From the NCBI GenBank assembly GCA_945827465.1, contig CALZOH010000027.1:1-19419 (forward strand): 19,419 bases of DNA, in the 5' to 3' direction. This stretch comes from an uncultured Prevotellaceae bacterium (GTDB lineage: Bacteria; Bacteroidota; Bacteroidia; Bacteroidales; Bacteroidaceae). The translations under genes and the position numbers were made by a program. The notes under the pieces were generated by a model that saw only the letters and a list, made by a program, of their open reading frames with translations, was not told where the DNA came from and ran no database searches. Positions 1 to 7,873 of this stretch are shown piece after piece (position 1 is the stretch's first letter; every line of letters begins with the position of its first letter).

Positions 1-178
1 GGAACTCCCGCAAATGCGCCGCACGTTGGAGTTGGCTTGCGGGAACTCCCGCAAACGTCCCGCACGTTAGAGTTGGCTTGCGGGAACTCCCGCAAACGCC
101 CCGCATGTTGGAGTTGGCTTGCGGGAACTCCCGCAAATGCGCCGCACGTTGGAGTGAGCTTGCGGGAACTCCCGCAAG
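1..178. repeat. 41-bp tandem repeat array with palindromic core (4 full units plus a partial fifth)
   Basis: Units begin at 1, 42, 83, 124 and 165, each with GGAACTCCCGCAA, giving an exact 41-bp period with a few substitutions per copy (for example around 15-20 of each unit and at the CGCACGTTGGAG segment). The junction of each pair of units holds an inverted repeat, TTGCGGGA-AC-TCCCGCAA, at 37-54, 78-95, 119-136 and 160-177. The last copy extends to 10-bp arms (158-179). The array starts at the window edge, so its true length is unknown. It lies in non-coding DNA downstream of the nuclease gene. It has no spacer diversity, so it is not a CRISPR array. Function unknown. Confidence 0.9.
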
Positions 179-196
179 CAAGTACTTTTTGAGCTT
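158..196. terminator. Possible hairpin terminator formed by the last repeat palindrome
   Basis: Arms GCTTGCGGGA (158-167) and TCCCGCAAGC (170-179) pair perfectly, with AC at the centre (a real RNA loop would open one or two pairs). On the plus strand a T-rich stretch follows (TACTTTTTGAGCTTTTTC, 183-200), which resembles an intrinsic terminator for a transcript entering from the left. No gene from that side is visible, so this is only structural evidence. Confidence 0.35.
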
Positions 197-256
197 TTTC
201 AAATCATGTGGTAGAACTTCATGGTTTCCACCAAGCGCTCATGAAGGATGAGGAGA

Positions 257-1129
257 TTATTTCGTCCAGTCCGGCAGATGGTTCTCACTTTCAATGCGTG
301 CTTGCAAAGCGCCAGGCAGTTCTGCATAAAAATCATATCCCGTGAGGCGTTCCACCTCGTCGATGGTGCAGGCAGCCCGTTGCATGGGCTGGTCGTCGGT
401 AGTATTACGATAAATGAAGGCAATGCCATGCTCTTTTCCGGGCCGAAGGTTGACAATCGTTTTGAAAAAGGCCGAAGGGATGCGTACGCGCTTCTTTAAC
501 CATTGTGACTTTTCCGGGTCGAAGAGGGGGCCGGCCACCAGGTGGAGCGTGTCGCCCTGTTCGGCCGCCCATGTTCGGCAAGCCTCTTCCAACACTCGCC
601 AGTCGCCACTGTTGAGCGTGTGTTTCTGCGGACAGATGTTGGATAGCAGGAACGATTCAATCATGGCTGTCATCCTCCATTTGTTGTCGCCGGCCGGACA
701 AAGGTGACCGCGGTCGTAGCCCGAGCGGCTGTAATCGCTCAGCCTTGATTTCACGTCGTCGGCCAGTTCCGGATCTTCATAGAAGGTCGACCGGCGTTGG
801 GCGTTGCCTTGCAGTCTTTGCGGCGTCAGCGTCCATGCCACGTAGTTGGGTTGTCGGTTGCCGGTGTTGTAAGAGGTGCAGTAGCCTTCGCGTTGCAGTT
901 TGATTTCGCCTTCAATGGGGGCTGCCATGAGCGGATGCCGCAGCAAGTCGGCCGGCAGCGTATACGTCGGCTTCGCTTCACTCTGGGCCGAAGGCTCCAC
1001 AGGCGTCTGTAGTGCGGCAGGGGCTTCTCCCTTCTTGTTGTGAAGGTTACCGGCAGCGGCTGCAAAGATGGCAGCGGCCAGCGAAATCAAGGAGATGATT
1101 TCATGACGTTTCAGTTTCTTTCGTCTCAT
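257..1129 (-). CDS. Exported DNA/RNA non-specific endonuclease (NUC1 / Serratia nuclease family)
   Basis: A 290-aa protein of the sugar-non-specific beta-beta-alpha-metal nuclease family, which cuts DNA and RNA using one Mg2+-type ion. The signature DRGH is at residues 139-142 (His142 would be the general base). It is followed by LSNICPQ (162-168) and LNSGDW (172-177), whose Asn173 corresponds to the metal-binding Asn of Serratia nuclease. The N-terminus has basic residues 1-8 and then a hydrophobic stretch at about 11-26 rich in Ala/Leu/Ile, so it is a signal peptide or membrane anchor and the enzyme should act outside the cytoplasm. A low-complexity linker (about 32-60) precedes the catalytic domain. 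The start lies 12 nt after the stop of the penicillin-binding protein gene on the same strand, suggesting one transcript. There is no Shine-Dalgarno, as usual in this phylum. Family certain; role (nucleic acid scavenging or DNA clearance) inferred. Confidence 0.93.
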   Translation of the reverse strand: MRRKKLKRHEIISLISLAAAIFAAAAGNLHNKKGEAPAALQTPVEPSAQSEAKPTYTLPADLLRHPLMAAPIEGEIKLQREGYCTSYNTGNRQPNYVAWTLTPQRLQGNAQRRSTFYEDPELADDVKSRLSDYSRSGYDRGHLCPAGDNKWRMTAMIESFLLSNICPQKHTLNSGDWRVLEEACRTWAAEQGDTLHLVAGPLFDPEKSQWLKKRVRIPSAFFKTIVNLRPGKEHGIAFIYRNTTDDQPMQRAACTIDEVERLTGYDFYAELPGALQARIESENHLPDWTK

Positions 1130-1141
1130 GCCGGAGGGTGG

Positions 1142-3604
1142 TTAAGGTAGGGTGAGCGGTTCTTCGTTCTTCTTACCGGAGAGTTCTTGTTCCACCTCGT
1201 CCTGACTGATGTTGGGGTGGCTGAAGGTGAGCGAGTCGCCCAAGAAGGCGTTGTTGATGGAGTCAATGGTGAGCGAGTCGATTTCGCGAGGATGCGGGCG
1301 ATAGTTCTCAAACTCATAACAGCTGGAGGGAATGTCTTCCAAGGGCTTTTTGAACTTTTGCTGATATTTGGCAAAGTTGGGGTCGCTGAGCACGTCTTGC
1401 ATAAAGTATCCGAAGATGGGTAGCGCCGTGCGGCTGCCTTGGCCCAATTGTCCCGTGCGGAAGTGGATGCACCGATATTCACCTCCCACCCAGGCCCCGC
1501 CCACCAGTCCGGGCGTGATGCCCACGTACCAGGCATCAGAATGGTTGTTCGACGTACCGGTCTTGCCTCCAAAGTCGGTGGTGCGGTCAAATTGTCGGAT
1601 GTACGTCCAAAGCGCCATCGAGGTGGCGCCCGGTTCGGTCAGTCCGGCTTGCAGCATCTTCTGCATCAGAAAGGCCGATCGGTAGGGCAGGGCCTGACGG
1701 GGGTGTTCGCCGTCTTTGGCCTCGTCGTAGATGACGCGGCCGTCGCGGTCAACCACTTTTGTCACCATTACAGGCTCTTGCTCACGTCCGTCGGCCGCCA
1801 CGGTGGCGTAGGCGTTCACCAGCTCCAGCAGGTTCACGTCAGAGGCCCCCAGTGTCAGGGCCGGCTGCGCATCGAGGCGCGAATGGATGCCCATAGCATG
1901 AGCCGTCTTCACAATGTTTTCAACGCCCACTTCCAGACCAGTTTTCACGGCAATGCTGTTGACACTTTGGGCAAAGGCGGCACGCAAGGTCATAGAGTCA
2001 CCCGTGAAGTAGCCGTTGGCATTGTGGGGAGCCCACAATACTTCTTTGCCTTTCTGCTTGTCATAGACCTGTAGCCCCACGTAGCCGTCAAGTTGCCGGT
2101 CGCGCGGCGACAGACCCTGGTTCATGGCTTCGGCATACACAAAGAGTTTGAAGGTCGAACCCGGCTGGCGCATGGCCGTCACCTTGTCGTACTTCCACGA
2201 CTGATAGTCGATGTCGCCCACCCAGGCCTTCACGTGTCGGGTATCGGGCTCCAGCACCACAAAGCCCGTGTGCATGAAGCTCACCATGTAGCGAATGGAG
2301 TCGAGCGTGCTCAGGGTCATCTTGCGCGGTCCGTCGTAGTCGAATACCGTCACTTCGTGAGGCAGGTTCAGATAATGATTGATGGAGTCGGCGTTGCCCT
2401 CAAACTTGCGCTCCAAGTGAGCGTAGACCGGCAGGCGTTGGGCAATGTCTTCGATAAAGTGGGGCACCTCCCGGTGTTGCTCGTCCTGCCAGGGCGGAGT
2501 CGAGCCCCAATGGCTGTTGAAGCGTTCCTGAATCACGCGCATCTGTTTGTTCACAGCCTGCTCGGCATATTCCTGCATGCGCGAGTCGAGGGTGGTGTAA
2601 ATCTTCAAACCATCGGAATAGAGGTCCACGTCCATCTCTTTCTTGTTAAAGAGATCTCGCAAGTACTTGGCCAGTTCTTGGCGGAAGTACAGCGCCTTGC
2701 CATCGTAAATATTCTCCACACTAAAACTCAGTTGAATGGGCATGGCGCTGAGCGAGTCGTATTCAGCTTGCGAAAGATGTCCGTGAGTGCGCAGGTTGTT
2801 GAGCACCACGTTGCGGCGCTTCAGGCTGCGCTTCGGGTTCAGCTTGGGGTTGTAGGTCGATGTAGCCTTCAGCAGTCCCACCAGGACGGCGCATTCCTCC
2901 GTCTTGAGTTGGGCCGGCGTCGTATCGAAGTAAGTCTTGGCCGCCGTTTTGATGCCGAACGCATTGCTTCCGAAGTCCACCGTGTTGACATACATCGTCA
3001 GAATATCCTTCTTATCGTAGAAACACTCCAGGCCGATGGCCAGGATCCATTCCTTCGTCTTCATGATCACCATCTTCACTCCCGGAATCTTGCCCAGAAG
3101 GCCCGTGGAGTACTGGGTGCGCATGCGGAAAATGTTTTTCACCAACTGCTGGGTAATGGTCGAAGCGCCTCGCGCGTTGCCCTTCATCATGTCTTTGGCA
3201 GCGGCAAACAGACCCTTGATGTCAACGCCGTGGTGCTGATAAAAGCGTTCGTCCTCCGTGTCGATCAGCGTCTTGTAGAAGATGGGAGCCACGTCTTCAT
3301 ACTCTACGGGCGAACGGTTCTCGTTGAAGTATTTCCCAATCAAGGCGCCGTCGCAGCTGTAGATTTCAGACGCTTCGCTGTTTTGGGGGTGCATAATCGT
3401 ATGGAGCGAAGGCGATTTTCCAAAAAGCCAAAACAAGTTGAAATAGACGGCCGCCATGTAGGCAATGAGCAGCAATAAAAAGGTAGCAAAACCGGTCAAT
3501 AACTTCTGATACCAAGGCCGGCGGATGTAGAGATGTTTGTATCGGAACCATAGCGTTGATGCCGTGCGGGTGGTCATCTCTAAAAGCTTTTTTATCTTCT
3601 TCAT
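1142..3604 (-). CDS. Class A penicillin-binding protein (PBP1A-type glycosyltransferase/transpeptidase)
   Basis: An 820-aa bifunctional peptidoglycan synthase: it polymerises lipid II into glycan strands and cross-links the peptides in the periplasm. A cytoplasmic basic N-terminus precedes one membrane segment at about 35-57. The GT51 domain shows EDERFYQHHG (117-126, catalytic Glu117), GASTITQQ (146-153) and a third motif KTKEWILAIGLE (182-193). The transpeptidase domain shows the nucleophile motif STFK (483-486, Ser483), SVN (547-549) and KTGT (681-684). All catalytic residues are present and the length is normal for the family. The ATG at 3604 is kept; Met10 is an in-frame alternative. It heads a probable two-gene transcript with the nuclease and is divergent from the acyltransferase gene. 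A matching -7 element lies at 3663-3670. Confidence 0.97.
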   Translation of the reverse strand: MKKIKKLLEMTTRTASTLWFRYKHLYIRRPWYQKLLTGFATFLLLLIAYMAAVYFNLFWLFGKSPSLHTIMHPQNSEASEIYSCDGALIGKYFNENRSPVEYEDVAPIFYKTLIDTEDERFYQHHGVDIKGLFAAAKDMMKGNARGASTITQQLVKNIFRMRTQYSTGLLGKIPGVKMVIMKTKEWILAIGLECFYDKKDILTMYVNTVDFGSNAFGIKTAAKTYFDTTPAQLKTEECAVLVGLLKATSTYNPKLNPKRSLKRRNVVLNNLRTHGHLSQAEYDSLSAMPIQLSFSVENIYDGKALYFRQELAKYLRDLFNKKEMDVDLYSDGLKIYTTLDSRMQEYAEQAVNKQMRVIQERFNSHWGSTPPWQDEQHREVPHFIEDIAQRLPVYAHLERKFEGNADSINHYLNLPHEVTVFDYDGPRKMTLSTLDSIRYMVSFMHTGFVVLEPDTRHVKAWVGDIDYQSWKYDKVTAMRQPGSTFKLFVYAEAMNQGLSPRDRQLDGYVGLQVYDKQKGKEVLWAPHNANGYFTGDSMTLRAAFAQSVNSIAVKTGLEVGVENIVKTAHAMGIHSRLDAQPALTLGASDVNLLELVNAYATVAADGREQEPVMVTKVVDRDGRVIYDEAKDGEHPRQALPYRSAFLMQKMLQAGLTEPGATSMALWTYIRQFDRTTDFGGKTGTSNNHSDAWYVGITPGLVGGAWVGGEYRCIHFRTGQLGQGSRTALPIFGYFMQDVLSDPNFAKYQQKFKKPLEDIPSSCYEFENYRPHPREIDSLTIDSINNAFLGDSLTFSHPNISQDEVEQELSGKKNEEPLTLP

Positions 3605-3662
3605 AACGTAGTCATGTGTCAGTAAAAAACAACTATTCCCTAAGGGGTGGGAATTTTGCGCC

Positions 3663-3670
3663 CAAAATTA
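3663..3670 (-). promoter_or_regulatory. Bacteroidota -7 element upstream of the PBP gene
   Basis: The minus strand reads TAATTTTG, a full match to TAnnTTTG, about 58 nt upstream of the PBP start codon. No clear TTTG -33 box is seen at 19-21 nt spacing, so support comes from the -7 match and its position in the divergent intergenic region. Confidence 0.5.
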
Positions 3671-3778
3671 CGCAATAAACGCCGATTGCCGTTCAGGTTG
3701 CGCGGCTTTTTTGTCGGATGTATCTATAAATAATGTATAAGAGCAGCGGCCCCGGCGAACTAAAAGAAGAGGAGATGC

Positions 3779-3809
3779 TTCGCCCTTCTTCAGAAAAACC
3801 GTAAATTTG
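3779..3809 (+). promoter_or_regulatory. Bacteroidota-type promoter upstream of the acyltransferase gene
   Basis: TAAATTTG at 3802-3809 matches TAnnTTTG perfectly. TTCG at 3779-3782, one mismatch from TTTG, sits 19 nt upstream as a possible -33 box. Because transcription would begin a few bases after 3809, the GTG at 3809 cannot be the translation start. This is why the ATG at 3875 is chosen for the downstream gene. Confidence 0.6.
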
Positions 3810-3874
3810 TGCTGGATTCATCTTTGCCGCCTTTTCAGCGAAGACTTCCGACTTTTCAATCAACACAAAACAAG

Positions 3875-5059
3875 ATGCAACATCAATCAACTTCTGTTTA
3901 TTTAGAGTCAAAGCCGCGTTATGAAATCCTTGACGGATTGCGCGGCGTGGCCGCCATGCTGGTGGTCGGTTATCATTTGTTCATGGCTTATGGCAGTCAT
4001 CGAAGCGAGATGCCTTTTGCTCACGTAGCCATGGCTGTGGACTTCTTCTTCATGCTTTCGGGATATGTAATCGGTTACGCTTACGACGACCGCTGGGACC
4101 GCATGGGCATCGGCGGCTTCTTCAAACGCCGACTGGTTCGTCTCCATCCGATGGTCATCATGAGCATGGTAGTCGGAATGTGTATCTTCTACTTCACCGG
4201 TTACGATACCTTAATAGGAGGGCATACGTCGCATCTTGTTGACGAAACACCGTGGTACATGCTGCTGTTCATCGCCTTCTTGGGCATGCTGCTCATTCCA
4301 ACCGGAAAAGCCTTGGACATTCGCGGTTGGGCCGAGACCTACAACCTGAACCCGGCTGTTTGGACGCTCTTCTTTGAATATATCGCCAACATTCTCTATG
4401 CCCTTTTCATACGTCGCTTCTCCAACCGAGTGCTCATGGTGCTGGTAGCCATTGGCGCATTCCTCACGCTCGACATGACGCTCAATCTCGACGTCTTCGG
4501 CATTTTTGGCGAGCGAGGAGCCAATTGCAATTCGGTGGGAGGCGGATATTACTTGACAGGCCTTCACCTCTATATCGGCTTTGCCCGCCTCATCTTCCCC
4601 TTCTTCTGCGGCTTATTGCTCAGCCGAATGAAGGCCGGCATCCGTGTGAAAGGCGGTTTCTGGGTCTGCGTAACCATCCTGGTGGTGCTGTTGATGATGC
4701 CCTATGTGCCGGGTGGCGAAATCGGTCAGGTCAATTGCATGGACGGTGTCTATTATTCATTGGTCATCTTAGTGGCATTCCCCATCATTGTCAGTTTGGG
4801 CGCAGGTAGCGAAGTGAGCGGTCGCAGCCGCAGCTTCTGCCGTTGGCTCGGCGATATGTCCTATCCGCTTTACATGACTCACATGCCCTTCCACTTCTTG
4901 CAAGTGAAGTGGATGACCGAACATCCCGACGCACCTTTGAGTACACATATCTTCATCGGCATTATCCTCTTCTGTTGTGCCCTGTTCTTGGCTTATGCCT
5001 TACTCAAGCTCTACGATGAGCCGGTGAGAGCCTGGCTGCGTCGGAAACTATGGAAATAA
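3875..5059 (+). CDS. Membrane acyltransferase, acyltransferase-3 family (OafA-like)
   Basis: A 394-aa integral membrane protein of the acyltransferase-3 family, whose members transfer acyl groups (often O-acetyl) to sugars of surface polysaccharides, peptidoglycan or small glycosides. The family opening is clear: RYEILDGLRGVAAMLVV (15-31), with the conserved His34 in GYHLF and FFFMLSG at 57-63. FFKRRLVRLHPM (82-93) is the usual Arg-rich loop after the second helix. About ten hydrophobic segments follow, and the C-terminus ends in a basic tail after YDEPVRAWL. There is no SGNH domain. The frame stays open upstream to a GTG at 3809, but that codon overlaps the promoter, so the ATG at 3875 is used. 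It is a single-gene unit divergent from the PBP gene. The acceptor cannot be told from sequence; a cell-wall or surface-glycan target is only suggested by the neighbour. Confidence 0.9.
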   Translation: MQHQSTSVYLESKPRYEILDGLRGVAAMLVVGYHLFMAYGSHRSEMPFAHVAMAVDFFFMLSGYVIGYAYDDRWDRMGIGGFFKRRLVRLHPMVIMSMVVGMCIFYFTGYDTLIGGHTSHLVDETPWYMLLFIAFLGMLLIPTGKALDIRGWAETYNLNPAVWTLFFEYIANILYALFIRRFSNRVLMVLVAIGAFLTLDMTLNLDVFGIFGERGANCNSVGGGYYLTGLHLYIGFARLIFPFFCGLLLSRMKAGIRVKGGFWVCVTILVVLLMMPYVPGGEIGQVNCMDGVYYSLVILVAFPIIVSLGAGSEVSGRSRSFCRWLGDMSYPLYMTHMPFHFLQVKWMTEHPDAPLSTHIFIGIILFCCALFLAYALLKLYDEPVRAWLRRKLWK

Positions 5060-5064
5060 TCATC

Positions 5065-5128
5065 GTGCCCTGTTGCCGGTCCTTCCCGACGCGTTAATTT
5101 ATCGTAAGAGTAGGAGGCGGCAGGGTAC
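5065..5128 (+). terminator. Possible terminator hairpin after the acyltransferase gene
   Basis: GTGCCCTGTTGCC (5065-5077) can pair with GGCGGCAGGGTAC (5116-5128) over 13 positions including three G-U pairs. The loop is long (38 nt), and a T-run (CGTTTTTG) begins only at 5141. It sits right after the stop codon and before the next promoter, which fits a terminator, but the geometry is not ideal. Confidence 0.4.
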
Positions 5129-5144
5129 AATTTATCATAGCGTT

Positions 5145-5174
5145 TTTGTAATTGTCAAGTAATTTGTAAATTTG
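5145..5174 (+). promoter_or_regulatory. Bacteroidota-type promoter of the oxidoreductase/DUF1080 operon
   Basis: TAAATTTG at 5167-5174 is a perfect TAnnTTTG -7 element, and TTTG at 5145-5148 lies 18 nt upstream, one base short of the usual 19-21 spacing. It is followed by a leader of roughly 70 nt before the ATG at 5250. It would drive the two Gfo/Idh/MocA genes and the DUF1080 gene. Confidence 0.6.
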
Positions 5175-5249
5175 CAACAAATAATTTTATATCGTAAGTC
5201 AGTCGTGGAGATATAGACGCTTATACCTAAAAGACTGTTGCTATTAAAT

Positions 5250-6326
5250 ATGACAAACTTTAAAATTAAAATAGGATTGATAGGATTCGGTCGTATGGGC
5301 CGCTTCTATCTGGAAGAATTGCAGAAGAGCGGTCGATATGAAGTTGCTTATATCTGCGATCTAAGTGAAGCTTCCAGGCAGTTGGCTCATCAGCTGAGTC
5401 CCGAATCCCAAATTACAGATAACGAAAACATCATATTTGACGACCCCTCGGTGCAAGCAGTGGCATTGTGTGCCTTGGCCAATTCGCGTAAGGAGCAAAT
5501 TGAGCACGCCTTGAACCGAGGCAAACACGTTATTTCAGAAAAACCCATTGCTGATACGGTTGACAGGGAGTGGCAAGTGGTAGACATCGCAGAAAATTCT
5601 TCCTGCATGACCACCGTCAATCTCTATCTGCGCAATTCATGGTATCATAATACCATTCGCGATTTCATCCGCTCAGGTGAAATCGGAGAGTTAGCCATCA
5701 TTCGTGTGTGTCACATGACTCCAGGATTGGCTCCGGGTGAGGGCCACGAGTATGAAGGACCGGCATTTCATGATTGCGGCATGCATTATGTGGATATTAC
5801 CCGATGGTATGCCGGTTGTGAATATAAGACTTGGCATGCACAGGGTATCAATATGTGGAATTATAAAGATCCTTGGTGGATACAGTGTCATGGAACCTTT
5901 GAAAGCGGGGTGGTATTCGATATCACGCAGGGATTCGTCTACGGACAATTGGCCAAAGACCAAATCCACAACTCTTATATCGACATCATCGGTACAAAGG
6001 GCGTGTGCCACATGACGCACGACTTCCACACCGCCAAGGTTTCTTTGCATGGAGTGAACGAAACTTTGGAGCTTGAAAAACCCTTCGGAGGCAAAAACAT
6101 TGACCGTTTGGTGACGCTCTTTGCTGAGTCTTTGGAAAGTGGTAAGCGTAGTGAGAGTCTGCCGCAAATGCGCGATTCGGCCATTGCGTCAGAATATGCT
6201 TGGTCGTTTCTTGAAGATGCTCACCAGCACACCCTGCCCGCCATCGGGAACTTGCGTACTTTGGAACAAATCCGTGAACGTCGCCGCACGATGACGAACG
6301 GATACGGATTGCTGCACCAAAGGTAA
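5250..6326 (+). CDS. Gfo/Idh/MocA-family oxidoreductase, cytoplasmic
   Basis: A 358-aa NAD(P)-dependent sugar or sugar-acid dehydrogenase of the Gfo/Idh/MocA fold. An N-terminal Rossmann domain carries IGLIGFGRMGRFY (8-20) and an acidic residue after the second strand (YICDLSE, 34-40). The family motif EKP is at 97-99, where the Lys is usually catalytic. The C-terminal sheet domain has HDCGMHYVDITRW (174-186), with Asp175 and His179 in the positions usually conserved. There is no signal peptide, so it acts in the cytoplasm. The frame can be extended to a TTG at 5238, but the ATG at 5250 places the Rossmann strand at the normal distance from the N-terminus. It is first in an operon with a second family member 45 nt downstream and a DUF1080 gene. 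The substrate is unknown; a role in oxidising or reducing a 3-keto sugar is inferred from the neighbours. Confidence 0.92.
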   Translation: MTNFKIKIGLIGFGRMGRFYLEELQKSGRYEVAYICDLSEASRQLAHQLSPESQITDNENIIFDDPSVQAVALCALANSRKEQIEHALNRGKHVISEKPIADTVDREWQVVDIAENSSCMTTVNLYLRNSWYHNTIRDFIRSGEIGELAIIRVCHMTPGLAPGEGHEYEGPAFHDCGMHYVDITRWYAGCEYKTWHAQGINMWNYKDPWWIQCHGTFESGVVFDITQGFVYGQLAKDQIHNSYIDIIGTKGVCHMTHDFHTAKVSLHGVNETLELEKPFGGKNIDRLVTLFAESLESGKRSESLPQMRDSAIASEYAWSFLEDAHQHTLPAIGNLRTLEQIRERRRTMTNGYGLLHQR

Positions 6327-6371
6327 GTACAACACACAAACTAACAATCATCTTATTAATACATAGAAATT

Positions 6372-7838
6372 ATGTCAGACATTTCAAGAAGAGACTTCCT
6401 CAAAGCAGGAGGCGCAGCAATGGCCGGATTGGTTGTTGCTCCCAATACCATCTTGGGTAAGAAGTATGGTCATGTCGCACCCAGCGACAAGATGAACATT
6501 CTGGGCATTGGTGTTGGTGGTCGTGGCGCTGCCGACCTTGCCGAAATGGAAACAGAGAACATCATCGGACTTTGTGACGTTGACTGGAAGTATGCCAAAC
6601 ACATCTTTGACAAATATCCCCAGGCAAAGCGTTACAACGACTATCGCAAAATGTATGATGAGCTTCTCAAGGATGCCGATGGCGTAATGGTGGCAACCGC
6701 CGACCATACTCATGCCATTATTGCAGCAGACGCCATGACAGCCGGTAAGCACGCCTACGTAGAAAAACCAATGACACTCTATGTTTATGAATCCCGCTTG
6801 CTGGCCAAACTGGCTGAGAAATATAAAGTAGCTACCCAGATGGGTAACCAAGGTGCTTCAGGCGCCGGAACCCGTCAGGCTCTCAACTGGCTTTGGAATG
6901 GCGAGATTGGTGAAGTGACACGTGTCGAGGCTTTCACCAACCGTCCGATTTGGCCGCAGGGAATGGCTGCTCCCACTGAGAAAATGGCTGTGCCCAGTAC
7001 CTTGAATTGGGATGCCTTCATCGGTCCGGCCAAATTCCGTGACTACAATTCAGCTTATACTCCTTGGAACTTCCGTGGATGGTGGGACTTCGGTTCTGGT
7101 GCTCTTGGTGATATGGCCAATCACATCCTGCAGGTAGCTTTCAAGGGCCTTAACTTGGGCTTCCCCACACAGGTGTTGGGCTCTTCCACCATGTTGATGA
7201 CCGACGCTTGTCCTTCAGCTGAAAAGATTACTTATAAATTCCCTGCACGTCCTAATCTGCCCAAGCTCGCATTGCCGCCCGTTGAGGTAGTATGGTATGA
7301 CGGCGGTTTGAAGCCCGACATACCTTTCAATATGCCTGAGGGTAAACACATGCTTGCCGATGGAGCCTGCATCTTCTATGGTACGAAAGACACCATGATT
7401 GTAGGTAGTTGGGGTAACAATCCGTTCCTGCTCTCCGGCCGCACGCCGAAGGTGCCCGAACTCTGCCGCATCGTGAAGAATGACAACCATCAGCAAGACT
7501 GGATTCGTGCTTGTAAGGAAAGTCCTGAGAACCGCATCGAGACTGCTTCTTGCTTCGCAGAGGCCGGTCCGCTCAACGAAATGGTTGTAATGGGTGTTGT
7601 AGCATCTCGTCTGCAAGACCTCGACCAGTGGTTGGATTGGGACGGTCAGAACATGAAGTTCACCAATATTCCTGCCACTGCCAAGATTCGCAGTATCATC
7701 GAAGACCGCTTCAAGATTACTGACGGTAATCCTACCTTTGACCGCAAGTACAGCGATCCGGTTGATGCCAATGAGTTTGCTGCCAGCCTCGTGAAACCTA
7801 AGTATCGCGATGGATGGAAATTACCCGATATGCCTTAA
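6372..7838 (+). CDS. Tat-exported Gfo/Idh/MocA-family oxidoreductase
   Basis: A 488-aa oxidoreductase beginning with a twin-arginine signal: SRRDFLKAGGAAMAGL at 5-20, then a short hydrophobic stretch and a likely cleavage region before about residue 35. Export by Tat means it is folded, probably with its nicotinamide cofactor, before crossing the membrane. The Rossmann loop is GIGVGGRG (45-52), EKP is at 131-133, and GWWDFGSGALGDMANH (236-251) matches the C-terminal domain of the long, Tat-containing branch of the family. It is longer than the cytoplasmic paralogue upstream and only distantly similar, so the pair is not a recent duplication. It lies 45 nt after the first gene and 35 nt before the DUF1080 gene. 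Likely a periplasmic glycoside or sugar dehydrogenase; electron acceptor and substrate are unknown. Confidence 0.93.
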   Translation: MSDISRRDFLKAGGAAMAGLVVAPNTILGKKYGHVAPSDKMNILGIGVGGRGAADLAEMETENIIGLCDVDWKYAKHIFDKYPQAKRYNDYRKMYDELLKDADGVMVATADHTHAIIAADAMTAGKHAYVEKPMTLYVYESRLLAKLAEKYKVATQMGNQGASGAGTRQALNWLWNGEIGEVTRVEAFTNRPIWPQGMAAPTEKMAVPSTLNWDAFIGPAKFRDYNSAYTPWNFRGWWDFGSGALGDMANHILQVAFKGLNLGFPTQVLGSSTMLMTDACPSAEKITYKFPARPNLPKLALPPVEVVWYDGGLKPDIPFNMPEGKHMLADGACIFYGTKDTMIVGSWGNNPFLLSGRTPKVPELCRIVKNDNHQQDWIRACKESPENRIETASCFAEAGPLNEMVVMGVVASRLQDLDQWLDWDGQNMKFTNIPATAKIRSIIEDRFKITDGNPTFDRKYSDPVDANEFAASLVKPKYRDGWKLPDMP

Positions 7839-7873
7839 TTAGTAACATTAATCACAAGAGAAAAATTCACACA

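Noticed and set aside
1..178. Possible CRISPR array
   Set aside because: The whole 41-bp unit repeats, including the part that would be a spacer, and no cas gene is present. It is a tandem repeat.
217..246. Inverted repeat CTTCATG/CATGAAG just after the nuclease stop
   Set aside because: A 7-bp stem with a 16-nt loop and no T-run on the minus strand; too weak to call a terminator.
2093..3478. A 461-codon open frame on the plus strand inside the PBP gene
   Set aside because: It is antisense to a certain class A PBP with all motifs intact. Its translation is rich in His, Val, Arg and Leu with no domain pattern, typical of a mirror frame. The shorter frames at 1439-2074 and 1126-1590 are rejected for the same reason.
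3681..3712. GCCG...CGGC followed by six T's in the PBP/acyltransferase intergenic region, like a small terminator
   Set aside because: The stem is only about 4 bp with a long loop, and no plus-strand transcript would enter it, since it lies upstream of the acyltransferase promoter.
3809..3874. Upstream extension of the acyltransferase to a GTG at 3809
   Set aside because: The codon is part of a perfect TAnnTTTG promoter element and the added residues do not match the family, which starts near the ATG at 3875.
5100..5198. TATCGTAAG occurring twice upstream of the first oxidoreductase gene
   Set aside because: Only 9 bp are identical, 90 bp apart, with one copy inside the candidate terminator loop; likely chance.
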